From positions 1 through 54,515 of the forward strand of contig NZ_JAMQKC010000017.1 of assembly GCF_028416595.1 (NCBI RefSeq): a stretch of DNA of 54,515 bases, in the 5' to 3' direction. Shown here in pieces: positions 1-8,633 of the stretch; positions within the stretch are counted from its first letter, which is position 1, and each line of letters begins with the position of its first letter. The position numbers were made by a program, and so were the translations under genes. This DNA comes from Aquibacillus salsiterrae. Lineage in GTDB: Bacteria > Bacillota > Bacilli > Bacillales > Amphibacillaceae. The notes under the pieces are model-generated. The model did no database searches and was not told where the DNA came from. It saw nothing but the letters and a program-made list of their open reading frames with translations.

Positions 1-128
1 TATGGTCAATTTGTAGTGGATCCACTCAGTTGCATATCAGTTAGAGGCTAAACTTTGATTTAGTTTATTAACTAAATTGTGCATACTTAAACAATCAAAA
101 ATGTACATTCTATCGTTGACATTTACAG

Positions 129-189
129 TGTTCCTTGGTGCTAGACTAAGGCAGGCATAAGGACGTGGCTGTCTTTGCCACAGAAGGTC
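129..189. repeat. degenerate copy of dispersed intergenic repeat
   Basis: The stretch contains CCTTGGTGCTAGAC, GGCAGGCATAAG and GACGTGGCTGTCTTTGCCACAGAAGG, blocks shared with the full copy near 11973-12104. It is truncated and rearranged and codes for nothing I can support; a 62-codon open frame across it is only a by-product of the repeat. Confidence 0.6.
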
Positions 190-190
190 A

Positions 191-228
191 AAAAAAGGAT
201 GAGTAAGTTGTTTTAACTTACTCATCCT
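191..228 (-). terminator. rho-independent terminator of the lactonase gene
   Basis: On the minus strand a perfect 13-bp stem (GGATGAGTAAGTT with its complement, loop of about 4) is followed directly by TTTTTTG. It lies 16 bases beyond the lactonase stop codon. Confidence 0.85.
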
Positions 229-244
229 TCGATAAATAAATCAG

Positions 245-1288
245 TTATTGGTTTAGAAACTTAACACACACTGCTTCTGGTGCGTAGACATCCTTTTGCA
301 GTAACGATAATTTGCCTGTCTCTTTATCACGAGAAAACAACACCAATGTATTAGATTTTTGATTTGCAGCGATCAAGAATTCACCAGAGGGGTCTATGGC
401 AAAATCACGTGGCCAATTCCCTTCGGTCAAAGTCCAATCCACAAATGTAATATTACTTTCCTCAGATACACTAAAAATTGCAATACTATTATGACCGCGA
501 TTCCCCGCATAGACAAATTTTCCATCTGGAGAAATATGTATCGCACTACCATCATTGACACCATCAAAATCTGTTGGAATAGCAGCAATTGCTTGAACTT
601 GTTGGAAACTCCCGTTAGCCTCATTAAACTCAAGTACAAGTACCTCTGAGCTAAGCTCCGTCATCACGTATGCAACTTTACCATTCGGATGAAACGCTAA
701 GTGTCTTGGCCCACTGCCAGGTTTTGTTACAAACTCATTTGCTAACGAAAGCTTTCCATTGTCAACTGTATAAGTAGAAATTGTGTCGCTACCTAGATCA
801 ATGGCAATGGCATACTTTTCATCTGGAGAAAATCCCGCAAAATGCATATGTGGCTTCTCTTGTCTTTCATGTGGACCATTACCATTATGTTTAGCAACAT
901 CAGCTAAAACAACTGAACCGTCCTCATTAGTTACATAGGACTCTACCTTTGTTGTATGATAATTAGCTGTTAATACAGTACTATTATCACTTTTCACACT
1001 GACATGGCATGGTGGTGCACCTTCTGATGCTTCGCTATTTAGTAAAGCTAATTCTCCATTTTCGTCGTCAATGGAAAAAGCGGTAACACCACCCTTGTCC
1101 CCTTCTTTTGCGACAGCATAAAGAAATTGGTTATCTTTACTGACTGTTAAGTAAGTAGGATTATTGAGTTTTGCAGTAAGCTTTACATCTGTGATTTGAC
1201 CTTTTTCTTTATCCAGTTTAAACGAGTATACCCCCTGACTTGCTTCTTTTGTATATGTACCTACGTAACCGATTATGTTGTTTGCCAT
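245..1288 (-). CDS. lactonase family beta-propeller protein (YkgB/Pgl-like)
   Basis: The 347-residue product has the lactonase fold signature: N-terminal GYVGTYT, then repeated blades such as PTYLTVSKDNQFLYAV and GPRHLAFHPNGKVAYV with paired His/Gly motifs. Family members include 6-phosphogluconolactonase, which hydrolyses 6-phosphogluconolactone in the oxidative pentose phosphate pathway, and B. subtilis YkgB, which is nearly the same length. There is no signal peptide, so it is cytosolic. The ATG follows a good GGAGGGG ribosome site. It is monocistronic, with its own terminator. The exact lactone substrate cannot be told from sequence. Confidence 0.85.
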   Translation of the reverse strand: MANNIIGYVGTYTKEASQGVYSFKLDKEKGQITDVKLTAKLNNPTYLTVSKDNQFLYAVAKEGDKGGVTAFSIDDENGELALLNSEASEGAPPCHVSVKSDNSTVLTANYHTTKVESYVTNEDGSVVLADVAKHNGNGPHERQEKPHMHFAGFSPDEKYAIAIDLGSDTISTYTVDNGKLSLANEFVTKPGSGPRHLAFHPNGKVAYVMTELSSEVLVLEFNEANGSFQQVQAIAAIPTDFDGVNDGSAIHISPDGKFVYAGNRGHNSIAIFSVSEESNITFVDWTLTEGNWPRDFAIDPSGEFLIAANQKSNTLVLFSRDKETGKLSLLQKDVYAPEAVCVKFLNQ

Positions 1289-1364
1289 TCTCTCTTTCCC
1301 CTCCTATTCAAGATTGTGTTCATTATATCAAACAATATAGGGTTTGAACGAAGAAGAATTATTA

Positions 1365-1532
1365 TTAATCCAAGTATTGTTCACAAGCCTCTATACATTC
1401 TTCAATATCTCTTGCTGCCTGTTCTAGTTTTTGCTTGGAATATTCGTTTTCAAGATAGCTCATTGCTTTTTTTAAATACGTTAACGATTCCTCACAACTT
1501 TCGATGCAACACTTTAATTCGATACTGTCCAT
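1365..1532 (-). CDS. small cysteine-rich helical protein, 55 aa
   Basis: This short frame starts at ATG 8 bases after a GGGAAGG ribosome site and ends in tandem TAA codons. The product begins MDSIELKCCIESCEESL and ends CIEACEQYLD. It has five Cys, four of them in CxxxC/CC-type spacing (K-C-C-x3-C near the start, C-x3-C near the end), on what look like two amphipathic helices joined by a charged segment. The spacing recalls half of a four-helix metal-binding bundle, but I do not recognise the family. Function unknown; cytosolic. Confidence 0.65.
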   Translation of the reverse strand: MDSIELKCCIESCEESLTYLKKAMSYLENEYSKQKLEQAARDIEECIEACEQYLD

Positions 1533-1555
1533 TTTTAATACCTTCCCATCTTTAA

Positions 1556-1590
1556 GAAAAGGCAGACCCTTAAAAAGAGCCTACCTTCTG
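1556..1590 (-). terminator. weak terminator downstream of the 66-aa spore-type protein
   Basis: On the minus strand AGGCTC...GTCTGCCT forms an imperfect stem followed by TTTTC. It separates the 66-aa gene from the 55-aa gene, but the stem is interrupted, so read-through is likely. Confidence 0.4.
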
Positions 1591-1597
1591 CTTACAT

Positions 1598-1798
1598 TTA
1601 TTGAGAACTATACGGTGATTGAAATTGGTTTTGTTGTTGATTTTGTTGTTGACCTTGGTTACCTGTTGAACCAACAAACGGCATGAACGCCTGAGCCATT
1701 GATCCAACACTTTTCCCTCTAGTCATACTATAGTACGCAGCAGCACCAATCCCTACAGATGCTAACAACGGTACCATCATTCCCTTTTGATTTGCCAT
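1598..1798 (-). CDS. small Gln-rich membrane-associated protein, 66 aa
   Basis: The product begins MANQKGMMVPLLASVG with one hydrophobic segment (residues about 8-24, with GIGAAAYY) and a low-complexity Gln/Asn tail (GQQQNQQQNQFQSP). I chose ATG 1798 because it lies 6 bases after a GGGGTG ribosome site; the longer GTG start at 1807 would overlap that site. The form resembles small YrzQ/DUF3918-like proteins of Bacillaceae, but I cannot assign a function. Confidence 0.55.
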   Translation of the reverse strand: MANQKGMMVPLLASVGIGAAAYYSMTRGKSVGSMAQAFMPFVGSTGNQGQQQNQQQNQFQSPYSSQ

Positions 1799-1898
1799 CC
1801 TGTTCACCCCCTAAATTGTCTGACACTACTACTTTTTCCTAACAAGACAAAAATAGTGGAGTTACATTTTGGATAGTTTGGCAAGAATTTATTAATGA

Positions 1899-3824
1899 CT
1901 ATTCAAAAGACAATTTAACTGGAAGTACATTGGTAATTGCTTCTAAATAACAATTTTTCTGCTCATTATTCATCCATAAATGAATGCTCCCCGAATCACT
2001 TGCCGTTCTTATTAATCGACCAATCCCTTGTCTTAACCGAAGTAACATATAAGGAATGTCCACCTCTTCTTCCGCGTTATTTACATGTGAACGTTTCGCC
2101 TTAAAGACAGGGTCATTTGGTGGAAAAGGAGGTGATGTAATTAAGACTTGCGTAAGAGCATCACCTGGCACATCCAATCCTTCCCAAAGGTTGTAAGAGC
2201 AAAGTGTAGTTTCCTGATTGGCTTGGAAATAGCTAATGGATTCACTTATTTCTCGGTCTCCCTCATAAATCAGCTCGATTTCCCAATCTTGTTTAGAAGC
2301 CCACACTCTAAACTGGTTCATATCTTCCTTGGAAGCAAATAGTACTAATGAACGCCCCTTATTATTCTTAATTTCCTCTTTAATTTCCATGAATTTAACG
2401 GCTTGGTTCATTTCGATGTGCCCTACAACGGTCATGTTTTCCTCATAATCAAAGGGCGATGAAACAGTAAAGGACTCGTATTGTTCAATTCCTAAGCTAG
2501 TAGCGATATAGGTGAAATCTTTATCTTGGGACAAGGTTGCCGATGAAAAGATAAACGGAATTGGTTGATTAAACACCTCTTCCTTCAAAATCTGTTCGAC
2601 TAATCTTGGCATAATAACAAGAGAAGTTTGTTCCTTGTCTTCTTCTAACCAAAAGATCCCTTGGTCACTTTTTAGCAGGATGGACAACCCGTACGAATAA
2701 AACTCCAAATATTCTTCAATAATTTTTATATGATAAGCATCAATTGTAAATAACTCTGAATCAAACACAAGCTGCTCAAGCAACTCATGAACAAGACGCT
2801 CCAATTGTTTTACTTGGTCAATTGCTAGGTCTTGGTAAGCAATTTCCTTTCGATTGGAACCCTTTACCGATTTAGCAGCTTTACTCAGATGGGTAAACCA
2901 ATTTTCATTAACAGTTAAGATATCCTCAATCAAGTATAAGGATTCTTCACGAACATCCTGACTCATATACCCCGTTAAGATGGTATGTAAGGCTAAAGCG
3001 TTAAACCGATATGTTAATCCCTTTTGAGCAGCAAACTCTAACAAATGCCCTTCATCGAATACAACACAACTTGGTTCAGGCAATAGCGGCATTTGGCCTT
3101 CCCTTTTCCGCGATTCTTTCGTCCAAACGTGCTCCATATAAAAGTCATGGGAGCAAATGATTAAGTCTGTTGCATGGCGGTAATAGTCACGATTTAACGT
3201 TTGACTACTTCGGTGACGCCATTCACAAGTAGAACATTGTTGTATCGGATCCCAACCAATTTTTCCCCATTTTTCATCAGATAGCCAAGGGTATTCCTTT
3301 CGATCACCATATCGTTCAAAAGATTGCATCGATGTTCCTTGATCAAAGACAAAATCTGGTATTTGGTCATGAACCCGGATAATATCCTCATCGTCAGTTT
3401 TATTAGCAAGAGGATCTAATTTCTTCAAACAAACATATTGCTCCCGAGCCTTAGCAAGTCTCACATCAATGGTTAATCCCAATGCTTTTTCCAGTTTTTC
3501 AATATCACCATTTTTTTTAACTAGTTGTTCGATTAACGTTTCATCCGCACAGGAAATAATTGCTGGTTTCCGTTTATATCGTGCATAGCAAATTGCATAC
3601 AATAAATAGACGAACGTTTTGCCAGTACCTACGCCCGCTTCTGCAAATATAGTTGTTTTATCCTTAAAAGCCTTTTCTAATTGATAAGCCATAAAGATTT
3701 GTTCATCACGGAGCTCATATCCTTGTTCTGGTAAAATGTCATAAAAAACATCGCCAATGTACTCACCTAGGCGATCGAAAAAGTTTTCTGTTTTTGAAAT
3801 TGTAAACGGTAATGCATTTGTCAT
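1899..3824 (-). CDS. DinG/YoaA-type ATP-dependent DNA helicase (superfamily 2, XPD-like)
   Basis: The 641-aa protein has Walker A (AEAGVGTGKT, residues 61-70), a DEGH box (257-260, where many relatives have DEAH), the helicase motif SSATLSQD and the C-terminal motif RLRQGIGRLIRT. Cys132, Cys197 and Cys200, with Cys224 as a possible fourth, lie where XPD/DinG helicases hold a 4Fe-4S cluster between motifs I and II; the fourth ligand is uncertain. The family unwinds DNA 5'-3' in repair. It lacks the N-terminal exonuclease of B. subtilis DinG. It stands alone. Confidence 0.85.
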   Translation of the reverse strand: MTNALPFTISKTENFFDRLGEYIGDVFYDILPEQGYELRDEQIFMAYQLEKAFKDKTTIFAEAGVGTGKTFVYLLYAICYARYKRKPAIISCADETLIEQLVKKNGDIEKLEKALGLTIDVRLAKAREQYVCLKKLDPLANKTDDEDIIRVHDQIPDFVFDQGTSMQSFERYGDRKEYPWLSDEKWGKIGWDPIQQCSTCEWRHRSSQTLNRDYYRHATDLIICSHDFYMEHVWTKESRKREGQMPLLPEPSCVVFDEGHLLEFAAQKGLTYRFNALALHTILTGYMSQDVREESLYLIEDILTVNENWFTHLSKAAKSVKGSNRKEIAYQDLAIDQVKQLERLVHELLEQLVFDSELFTIDAYHIKIIEEYLEFYSYGLSILLKSDQGIFWLEEDKEQTSLVIMPRLVEQILKEEVFNQPIPFIFSSATLSQDKDFTYIATSLGIEQYESFTVSSPFDYEENMTVVGHIEMNQAVKFMEIKEEIKNNKGRSLVLFASKEDMNQFRVWASKQDWEIELIYEGDREISESISYFQANQETTLCSYNLWEGLDVPGDALTQVLITSPPFPPNDPVFKAKRSHVNNAEEEVDIPYMLLRLRQGIGRLIRTASDSGSIHLWMNNEQKNCYLEAITNVLPVKLSFE

Positions 3825-3969
3825 GTACTATTAATTTCTCCTTTAATATAAAAGTTTTCCCTTATCATATCAGAAAATATAGAGTTGTTGTCGATATTTG
3901 CCTCATCTGACTACTTCTTGTTTATCCTTTACTTATTCATCTTTATTTAAATTTTTTTTAGGAGCAATA

Positions 3970-3998
3970 TAAAAAGGCACCTGAAAAACAGGTGCCTT
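3970..3998 (-). terminator. terminator downstream of the first SpoVIF-like gene
   Basis: A perfect AAGGCACCTG / CAGGTGCCTT stem with a 5-base loop is followed on the minus strand by TTTTTAT. The rest of the 3825-4145 gap holds no gene I can support. Confidence 0.85.
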
Positions 3999-4145
3999 AC
4001 CCTTTTTGTGGCGAAAACCGTTGACCACATTCAACGTTTAGCTTTAAAAGCATATTTTCGACTTATACAAAATAGCTCATCGCAGATTTATAATATACCA
4101 TGTTGCTTTACCAATAGCAATGGAAAAATTTACTCCTGTCTCCTT

Positions 4146-4382
4146 CTACATGTATCTTCTATTTCTCATTCTTCGTCTCATCATCAACGAAACAATCTTA
4201 TCCTCTGTTTGTCTTGAGGGTCTCTTACCGGCTATTCCACCAATTTGTTTTACTACTTTTCGAAGGTGTTTCTCATCGTGTAAATTACTCTTCTTAACGG
4301 TATCACCTAATTTTAACATTCGTCGCATATCAATACCGGTCTTTTTTTCGATATTTTTAATAAATGGATGGTGATGGTCCAC
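4146..4382 (-). CDS. SpoVIF-like sporulation protein (paralogue 1)
   Basis: The 78-aa protein carries the signature IEKKTGIDMRRMLKLGDTV, then LHDEKHLRKVVKQIGGIAGKR. This matches the stage VI sporulation protein F family, small proteins needed late in spore coat assembly in B. subtilis. It ends in a basic tail (RRRMRNRRYM) not found in the second copy at 4963-5205. Start is GTG, 9 bases after GGAGG. It belongs to a run of spore-coat-type genes. Confidence 0.75.
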   Translation of the reverse strand: MDHHHPFIKNIEKKTGIDMRRMLKLGDTVKKSNLHDEKHLRKVVKQIGGIAGKRPSRQTEDKIVSLMMRRRMRNRRYM

Positions 4383-4437
4383 CCTTACCCACCTCCTTAT
4401 TAAAAGTATTTAGAAAAGCGCATCTCAATTCTTAGAA

Positions 4438-4512
4438 GTGTTCCTTGGGGCTAGGCGCTAAAGCTGTCGCTTGATGTTATCTACGTTTGTATTTTTTGCT
4501 TATTCTTATCTT
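4438..4512. repeat. partial copy of dispersed intergenic repeat
   Basis: CCTTGGGGCTAGGCGCTAAAGCTG, then GATGTTATCTACGTTTG and ATTTTTTGCTTATTCTTATC, match the second half of the copies at 33407-33600 and (reversed) 50546-50631. Confidence 0.65.
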
Positions 4513-4551
4513 GTATGAAAAAGCAATCCTCGAATAAGAGTGATTGCCTTG

Positions 4552-4785
4552 TTATTTTTTCTTTATAAACTTTGTAACGTATGGTCCTACCTGATCATAG
4601 ATTTGTTTCACTTGTTGGGCAGTCGTTGTTATTTTATCTATATCTAGTGAACCATCTTCTGTGCTGAATTTTGAGATAAGTCCTTTAATATTTGAATTTG
4701 GCTTTTTTGGTGCTGGCCCCATCGATGGACGAGGATAGTTTGGATGAGGCGGAATTGGGCGACGTGGTCTTGGTTGGTACATCAT
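4552..4785 (-). CDS. YppG-like spore coat family protein
   Basis: The 77-residue protein has an N-terminal Pro-rich half (YQPRPRRPIPPHPNYPRP) and a C-terminal helical half ending VKQIYDQVGPYVTKFIKKK, the layout of the YppG family of small Bacillus sporulation proteins. I chose ATG 4785, 6 bases after AGGAGG; a further in-frame ATG follows at once. It lies between two SpoVIF-like genes, which supports a spore role. Confidence 0.65.
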   Translation of the reverse strand: MMYQPRPRRPIPPHPNYPRPSMGPAPKKPNSNIKGLISKFSTEDGSLDIDKITTTAQQVKQIYDQVGPYVTKFIKKK

Positions 4786-4962
4786 CAAACACCTCCTGAT
4801 TTCTTTTTTGCTATTTTATGAATTAATCTTGCATCGTGTTTGGGTTGACTACAAAAAGGGCAGACGTACGTACACTTTTGTCCAGTACATTTTTTAAAAG
4901 GTGCACAAATAAGTGTAGAAAAGTAATAATTCCTACCCTTTCTACACTCACTTGCAAACTAA

Positions 4963-5205
4963 TTATTTCAACATTTTTTTAATCGTTGACTCATTTACTT
5001 TGTTTTTAACTAGCATGTTTACAATCATATCTTCAGTAGTTTTTGGTACCTTCTTACCTGCAAGTTTTCCAACTTGTTTTACTAATTCTCGAGCGGTTTT
5101 TTCATCATTTATATTCTTTCCTTTGAAAGAATTTGCTAGTTGAGAAGCTTTTTTGATATCAACGCCAGTCTTTTTCTCTACATTTTTAAACATATCGTTA
5201 CTCAT
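4963..5205 (-). CDS. stage VI sporulation protein F (SpoVIF)
   Basis: The 80-aa protein reads MSNDMFKNVEKKTGVDIKK, then LANSFKGKNINDEKTARELVKQVGKLAGKKVPK and a C-terminal helix. It is close in length and motif order to B. subtilis SpoVIF, which helps assemble late coat proteins under SigK. ATG follows AAAGGAGG with good spacing. It is more canonical than the copy at 4146-4382 and is the likelier functional orthologue. Confidence 0.8.
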   Translation of the reverse strand: MSNDMFKNVEKKTGVDIKKASQLANSFKGKNINDEKTARELVKQVGKLAGKKVPKTTEDMIVNMLVKNKVNESTIKKMLK

Positions 5206-5770
5206 CTTCCAACCTCCTTTTATTACTACTGTATGAATAATTTTGGCAATTGGTTGGATGGATGACTAGAACTGGATCATATTGGGTGAATGACCTAGTG
5301 ATTACCATCTTTGCTATATAAATCCTGCTTAAGACCTCAAGAGAGTAGGCGCCCGGAGCTAGACAGCTCTTGGATCTTTTTCTTATCTTTTAAAAAAAAT
5401 AAAATCTTTTTTACCAACTAAGGTACCTTGCTTTTTTCCTTATTATAGAGACAGTTAAATGCGGAGGTCAGTGACAGAATTATTATTATACATTTAGGCA
5501 TCTGCCCTTCCAGTAACATATTTTTCCCATAGGATACTAGTAAAGCACAAGGCAATAAAGCAATAATCAAACCAAACAACAATTACTTGTAAAGAAGACG
5601 ATCTACTAAAATCAAAGAGTAAATCTTAATTTGAAAAATCTGAACCATCACAAATTAAATATCTTGTCTAATTAAAGCGCCTTTTTTCATCACAAGTAGG
5701 CGTGTAACTGAAACAGATAAACGATAGCATCATAATCTGTAGTAAACAGCCAAAAAGGAGGTGTCTTTAA
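5206..5770. other. 565-bp gap with repeat remnant and possible sporulation promoter
   Basis: No gene is supported here. Positions 5345-5390 (GGCGCCCGGAGCTAGACAGCTCTTGGATC...) are a fragment of the dispersed repeat. CATAATCT at 5731-5738, 33 bases before the first YjcZ start, resembles the -10 of SigE/SigK promoters (CATANNNT); this is inference from one short motif. Confidence 0.4.
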
Positions 5771-5974
5771 ATGGGTTTCTTTAACGGATACGGAGCTGGC
5801 TATGGCGGCGGTTATGGCTATGGCGGCGCTGGTTATGGCTATGGCGGCGCTGGTTATGGCGGTTATAGCTATGGCGGCGGATTTGGTAACAATGGTTTCA
5901 TCCTACTAGTTGTGCTATTTGTCCTTCTAGTCATTGTTGGGAACAACTACCCAATGGGTGGGGACTATTCTTAA
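5771..5974 (+). CDS. YjcZ-like sporulation protein with Gly/Tyr-rich N-terminus
   Basis: The 67-aa product has a Gly/Tyr-rich head with repeated YGYGGAGYG, then the YjcZ-family core NNGFILLVVLFVLLVIVG and a short hydrophilic tail NNYPMGGDYS. The core is a single membrane helix. Members are made in the mother cell during sporulation and several sit in the coat or outer membrane. ATG follows AAAGGAGG. It heads three tandem paralogues sharing the same core; the Gly/Tyr head is unique to this copy. Confidence 0.8.
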   Translation: MGFFNGYGAGYGGGYGYGGAGYGYGGAGYGGYSYGGGFGNNGFILLVVLFVLLVIVGNNYPMGGDYS

Positions 5975-6034
5975 TAGAAGATTACTAGCCCATTGTAGAC
6001 AAATCATTCACACAGTAAAAGGGGGGTGACTGAT

Positions 6035-6148
6035 TTGAGTTACTTCGGCGGAAATAATGGTTTCATTCTATTAGTGGTATTGTTCATCCTACTAGTAATT
6101 GTAGGTAACAACTATCCAACAGGTGGTGACTATGGTTGGGGCTACTAA
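6035..6148 (+). CDS. YjcZ-like sporulation protein, 37 aa
   Basis: This short frame starts at TTG after AAAGGGGGGTG and reads MSYFGGNNGFILLVVLF, then VGNNYPTGGDYGWGY. It has the same membrane core as its neighbours with a Trp/Tyr tail. It lies 60 bases downstream of the first copy and is probably cotranscribed. Confidence 0.75.
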   Translation: MSYFGGNNGFILLVVLFILLVIVGNNYPTGGDYGWGY

Positions 6149-6202
6149 TTCCCCTTCCACTTAGTCACTTTGATAACAAAATTTTTTAAGGAGGTCATTC
6201 AC

Positions 6203-6307
6203 ATGAGTAACTTCGGTGGCAACAATGGTTTTATTCTGTTAGTGGTGTTATTTGTCCTATTAGTAATTGTTGGGAATAACTATCCAATGGGTGGGTATGG
6301 TTATTAA
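6203..6307 (+). CDS. YjcZ-like sporulation protein, 34 aa
   Basis: MSNFGGNNGFILLVVLF followed by VGNNYPMGGYGY, with ATG after AAGGAGG. It is the third and shortest of the tandem set and is nearly identical in the core to the 37-aa copy, which points to recent local duplication. Confidence 0.75.
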   Translation: MSNFGGNNGFILLVVLFVLLVIVGNNYPMGGYGY

Positions 6308-6398
6308 TTAACCCAACCGCTCACAATTACAGAGTGAATTTCTATTAGCCTATAGAAAACACTCCTTTCCTTTAAAAAGAGATAACAACATTACAATT

Positions 6399-6433
6399 TG
6401 TCAGAGGGAGACTTTATCGTCCATCCTCTGACA
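6399..6433 (+). terminator. stem-loop after the YjcZ cluster
   Basis: TGTCAGAGG and CCTCTGACA form a 9-bp stem around a 17-base loop, followed by a loose T-rich stretch (TTGTGATTGTTTG). It probably ends the YjcZ transcript, though the U-tract is weak. Confidence 0.5.
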
Positions 6434-6539
6434 GTTGTGATTGTTTGTTTAAAGTGTTGTTGAATAAAATAGAGTAATCATGTCTTTCTTGTGAAAGGAA
6501 AGGCCTTCCACTACTTATTAGACATCCATAATGGTATAG

Positions 6540-7145
6540 TTAGTACGTTTTTTCATACCAAACTTTAGCTGCTTCTACTTCGCTACGCGTTAACTGATGG
6601 CCATTGTTTTCCCAATGTACTGTTACATCAGCACCACTAGATGACAATAAACCCTCTAGGTCAATTGTTTCTTGTTCCGTACATAGTGGATCGTTATGAC
6701 CGGCAGATATAAAGACAGATACACTATTTAAATCTGGTAAATCAATACCTCGACGTGGCACCATTGGGTGATGTAAAATGGCACCTTTTAAGGAGTCTTT
6801 ATAGTGAAACAGTAGGCTACCTGCAATATTTGCTCCGTTAGAATAACCTAGTGCAACGATATTGTTTTGATTAAATTGATACTCTTCACTAGCCTTTGAT
6901 AAAAATTCATGTAACTCTTTTGTCCGAAAGATAAGATCCTCTTCGTCAAACACGCCTTCAGCTAACCTTCTAAAAAAACGGGGCATCCCATTTTCTGAAA
7001 TATTTCCACGAACACTGAGAATAGAAGCAGTTGGATCAATTATTTCTGCTAGTGGTAGCAAGTCTTGCTCCGTTCCACCTGTTCCGTGTAATAATAACAA
7101 CGTAGGTTTTGCAGGGTCTGAACCTTTTTTAAAAATATGCTTCAT
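6540..7145 (-). CDS. mhqD: MhqD-like carboxylesterase (alpha/beta hydrolase)
   Basis: The 201-aa protein has the oxyanion region LLLLHGTGGTEQDLLPLA, the nucleophile elbow GYSNGAN (Ser about 103), Asp in GHNDP and His in NNGHQL, a complete Ser-Asp-His triad. PRFFRRLAEGVFDEEDL and LHHPMVPRRG closely resemble B. subtilis MhqD (YodD), a cytosolic hydrolase of the MhqR regulon induced by quinones and catechols. ATG follows GGAGG. The matching dioxygenase (mhqO) is about 30 kb away at 36887; no mhqR is seen here. Confidence 0.85.
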   Translation of the reverse strand: MKHIFKKGSDPAKPTLLLLHGTGGTEQDLLPLAEIIDPTASILSVRGNISENGMPRFFRRLAEGVFDEEDLIFRTKELHEFLSKASEEYQFNQNNIVALGYSNGANIAGSLLFHYKDSLKGAILHHPMVPRRGIDLPDLNSVSVFISAGHNDPLCTEQETIDLEGLLSSSGADVTVHWENNGHQLTRSEVEAAKVWYEKTY

Positions 7146-7278
7146 AGCTCCTCCTTCTATTCACCTGATAAGATGTTAAACTTTTATCTTGGATTCAAGG
7201 TAATTATAGTATTTGAAAATTCAAGCTGTCAACCCTATTTAACTAAGGCGAGCTCAAGAATTTTTTCTTTCTTATCCT

Positions 7279-7320
7279 TGAAAAAAACAACTGCCAAGAT
7301 ATCCTCCGGGCAAGTCTTGG
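7279..7320 (-). terminator. terminator of the MoxR/DUF58/DUF4129 operon
   Basis: On the minus strand ACCAAGA...TCTTGG encloses a GC-rich loop and is followed by CAGTTGTTTTTTT, directly after the DUF4129 stop codon. Confidence 0.65.
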
Positions 7321-7325
7321 TACCA

Positions 7326-8633
7326 TTAACGAGCAATGAGGACTTTTAATTGGTCCACATTTACCTCTTCGTTAACCGTTTCTCCATATTTGATTTGCTC
7401 ATAAAGTTCGTTTAATACATTTAATTCTTTTTCATAACCGGGAACCATTTTGATAATTTCACTTATTGTTTCTCTAATTGTTAGAGACGGGTGATAAACA
7501 TATCCATTGTTCACCTGTTCTTTTACCAACTCTCGATAAAGATAACGGATTTTTTGTTCTGTACTCAGTTGTTGCCAAGTTGGTTTTCGATGATAAATGG
7601 TTCGAACTGCACGTGTAATTTTATCTTTTTGTTTCGCAACAAATGTATCCCAATCAAATATGCTTTCTTTCTCATCTATATAAGATTGGTCAACTTCTTC
7701 TTCCTTTCTTTGTCCTAGCAATTGATTTGCAAATCGGCTTATCCAATTAGTCACCTTTTTTATGATTCGGCGAAATCGTTTTGCTAACATATAGATGAGA
7801 AAAAGGGCAAGACAAATTAACCCAACCGCTACAACAGCATACATGATTTTTTCAAACCAAACAGCGATTAATGATGGCTCTGCTTTTTCTGTTCCCAAAA
7901 TATCTGGTTGTTGTGCTTTAGGTGGTTGCTCAGGTGGCGACTCATCATTTCCATTTAATGTAAGTAACCACACAATTCCTTTGATTGTTTGATAGATAGC
8001 TTGCTGAATAAATGCCTGAATCGCCTGTAAATTAGCTACCAGTAAAGCAAATACAATGGTGATGATTATAAATAATCGGTTTTGTCTTATCACGTTTTTG
8101 GTTAACATCGGCCTTGCCTTCTTTGAGAGCGTTGCAGCCTTCAAGTGTTCGTCATTTGCACTAAGTAGAGTAACGATTAACAGGATAAACCCTGCAAAAG
8201 AAACAATCGATAAATAATTTACTAATTCTTCTTTATACCGAAATACTACATATCCAATCACATATATTGGTAAACCTATCACCCAAAGATAAGAGCTAGG
8301 AAATAGTTCCTTTTTATCGTACACGGCATACCGACTAGCACGGTAAGTTAAGGTGAATCCCAATACTAACGCTACTATGGCAGTTAAAATAGACGAAAAC
8401 AACAAGAATAGTGAAAGCAGTGTCATGAACAAAGAAAAGGCTACATATACCCATTCCTTTTTCTGCTTTATGAATAAACGAAACAATAGACCAGTCATCA
8501 TTAAGACAGGAAATTGTAGGAGCCATACAACTAGTTGATATTCTTGTAAAAGTACACCTATCATCAAGATTACTGGGAAAAGGACAAGAAACTCTACCAA
8601 TGCCTCTAACGTTCGACTAAAGATATTACGCAT
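7326..8633 (-). CDS. DUF4129 domain multi-pass membrane protein
   Basis: About 435 residues: roughly six hydrophobic segments in the first 230 residues, another near 270-290, then a cytosolic part ending in a DUF4129-type helical region (RYLYRELVKEQVNNGYVYHPSLTIRE). In most Firmicutes this domain is fused to a transglutaminase-like domain; here no transglutaminase core (Cys-His-Asp) is visible. ATG 8633 is preferred because it follows AGGTGAG; the longer GTG start at 8642 overlaps that site. It is the third gene of a moxR-DUF58-DUF4129 operon, with overlapping ends. Confidence 0.7.
   Translation of the reverse strand: MRNIFSRTLEALVEFLVLFPVILMIGVLLQEYQLVVWLLQFPVLMMTGLLFRLFIKQKKEWVYVAFSLFMTLLSLFLLFSSILTAIVALVLGFTLTYRASRYAVYDKKELFPSSYLWVIGLPIYVIGYVVFRYKEELVNYLSIVSFAGFILLIVTLLSANDEHLKAATLSKKARPMLTKNVIRQNRLFIIITIVFALLVANLQAIQAFIQQAIYQTIKGIVWLLTLNGNDESPPEQPPKAQQPDILGTEKAEPSLIAVWFEKIMYAVVAVGLICLALFLIYMLAKRFRRIIKKVTNWISRFANQLLGQRKEEEVDQSYIDEKESIFDWDTFVAKQKDKITRAVRTIYHRKPTWQQLSTEQKIRYLYRELVKEQVNNGYVYHPSLTIRETISEIIKMVPGYEKELNVLNELYEQIKYGETVNEEVNVDQLKVLIAR

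Noticed and set aside
359-649. Plus-strand open frame opposite the lactonase gene
   Set aside because: Shadow frame: no ribosome site, and the minus-strand gene is clear. The same holds for many other overlapping frames in the window.
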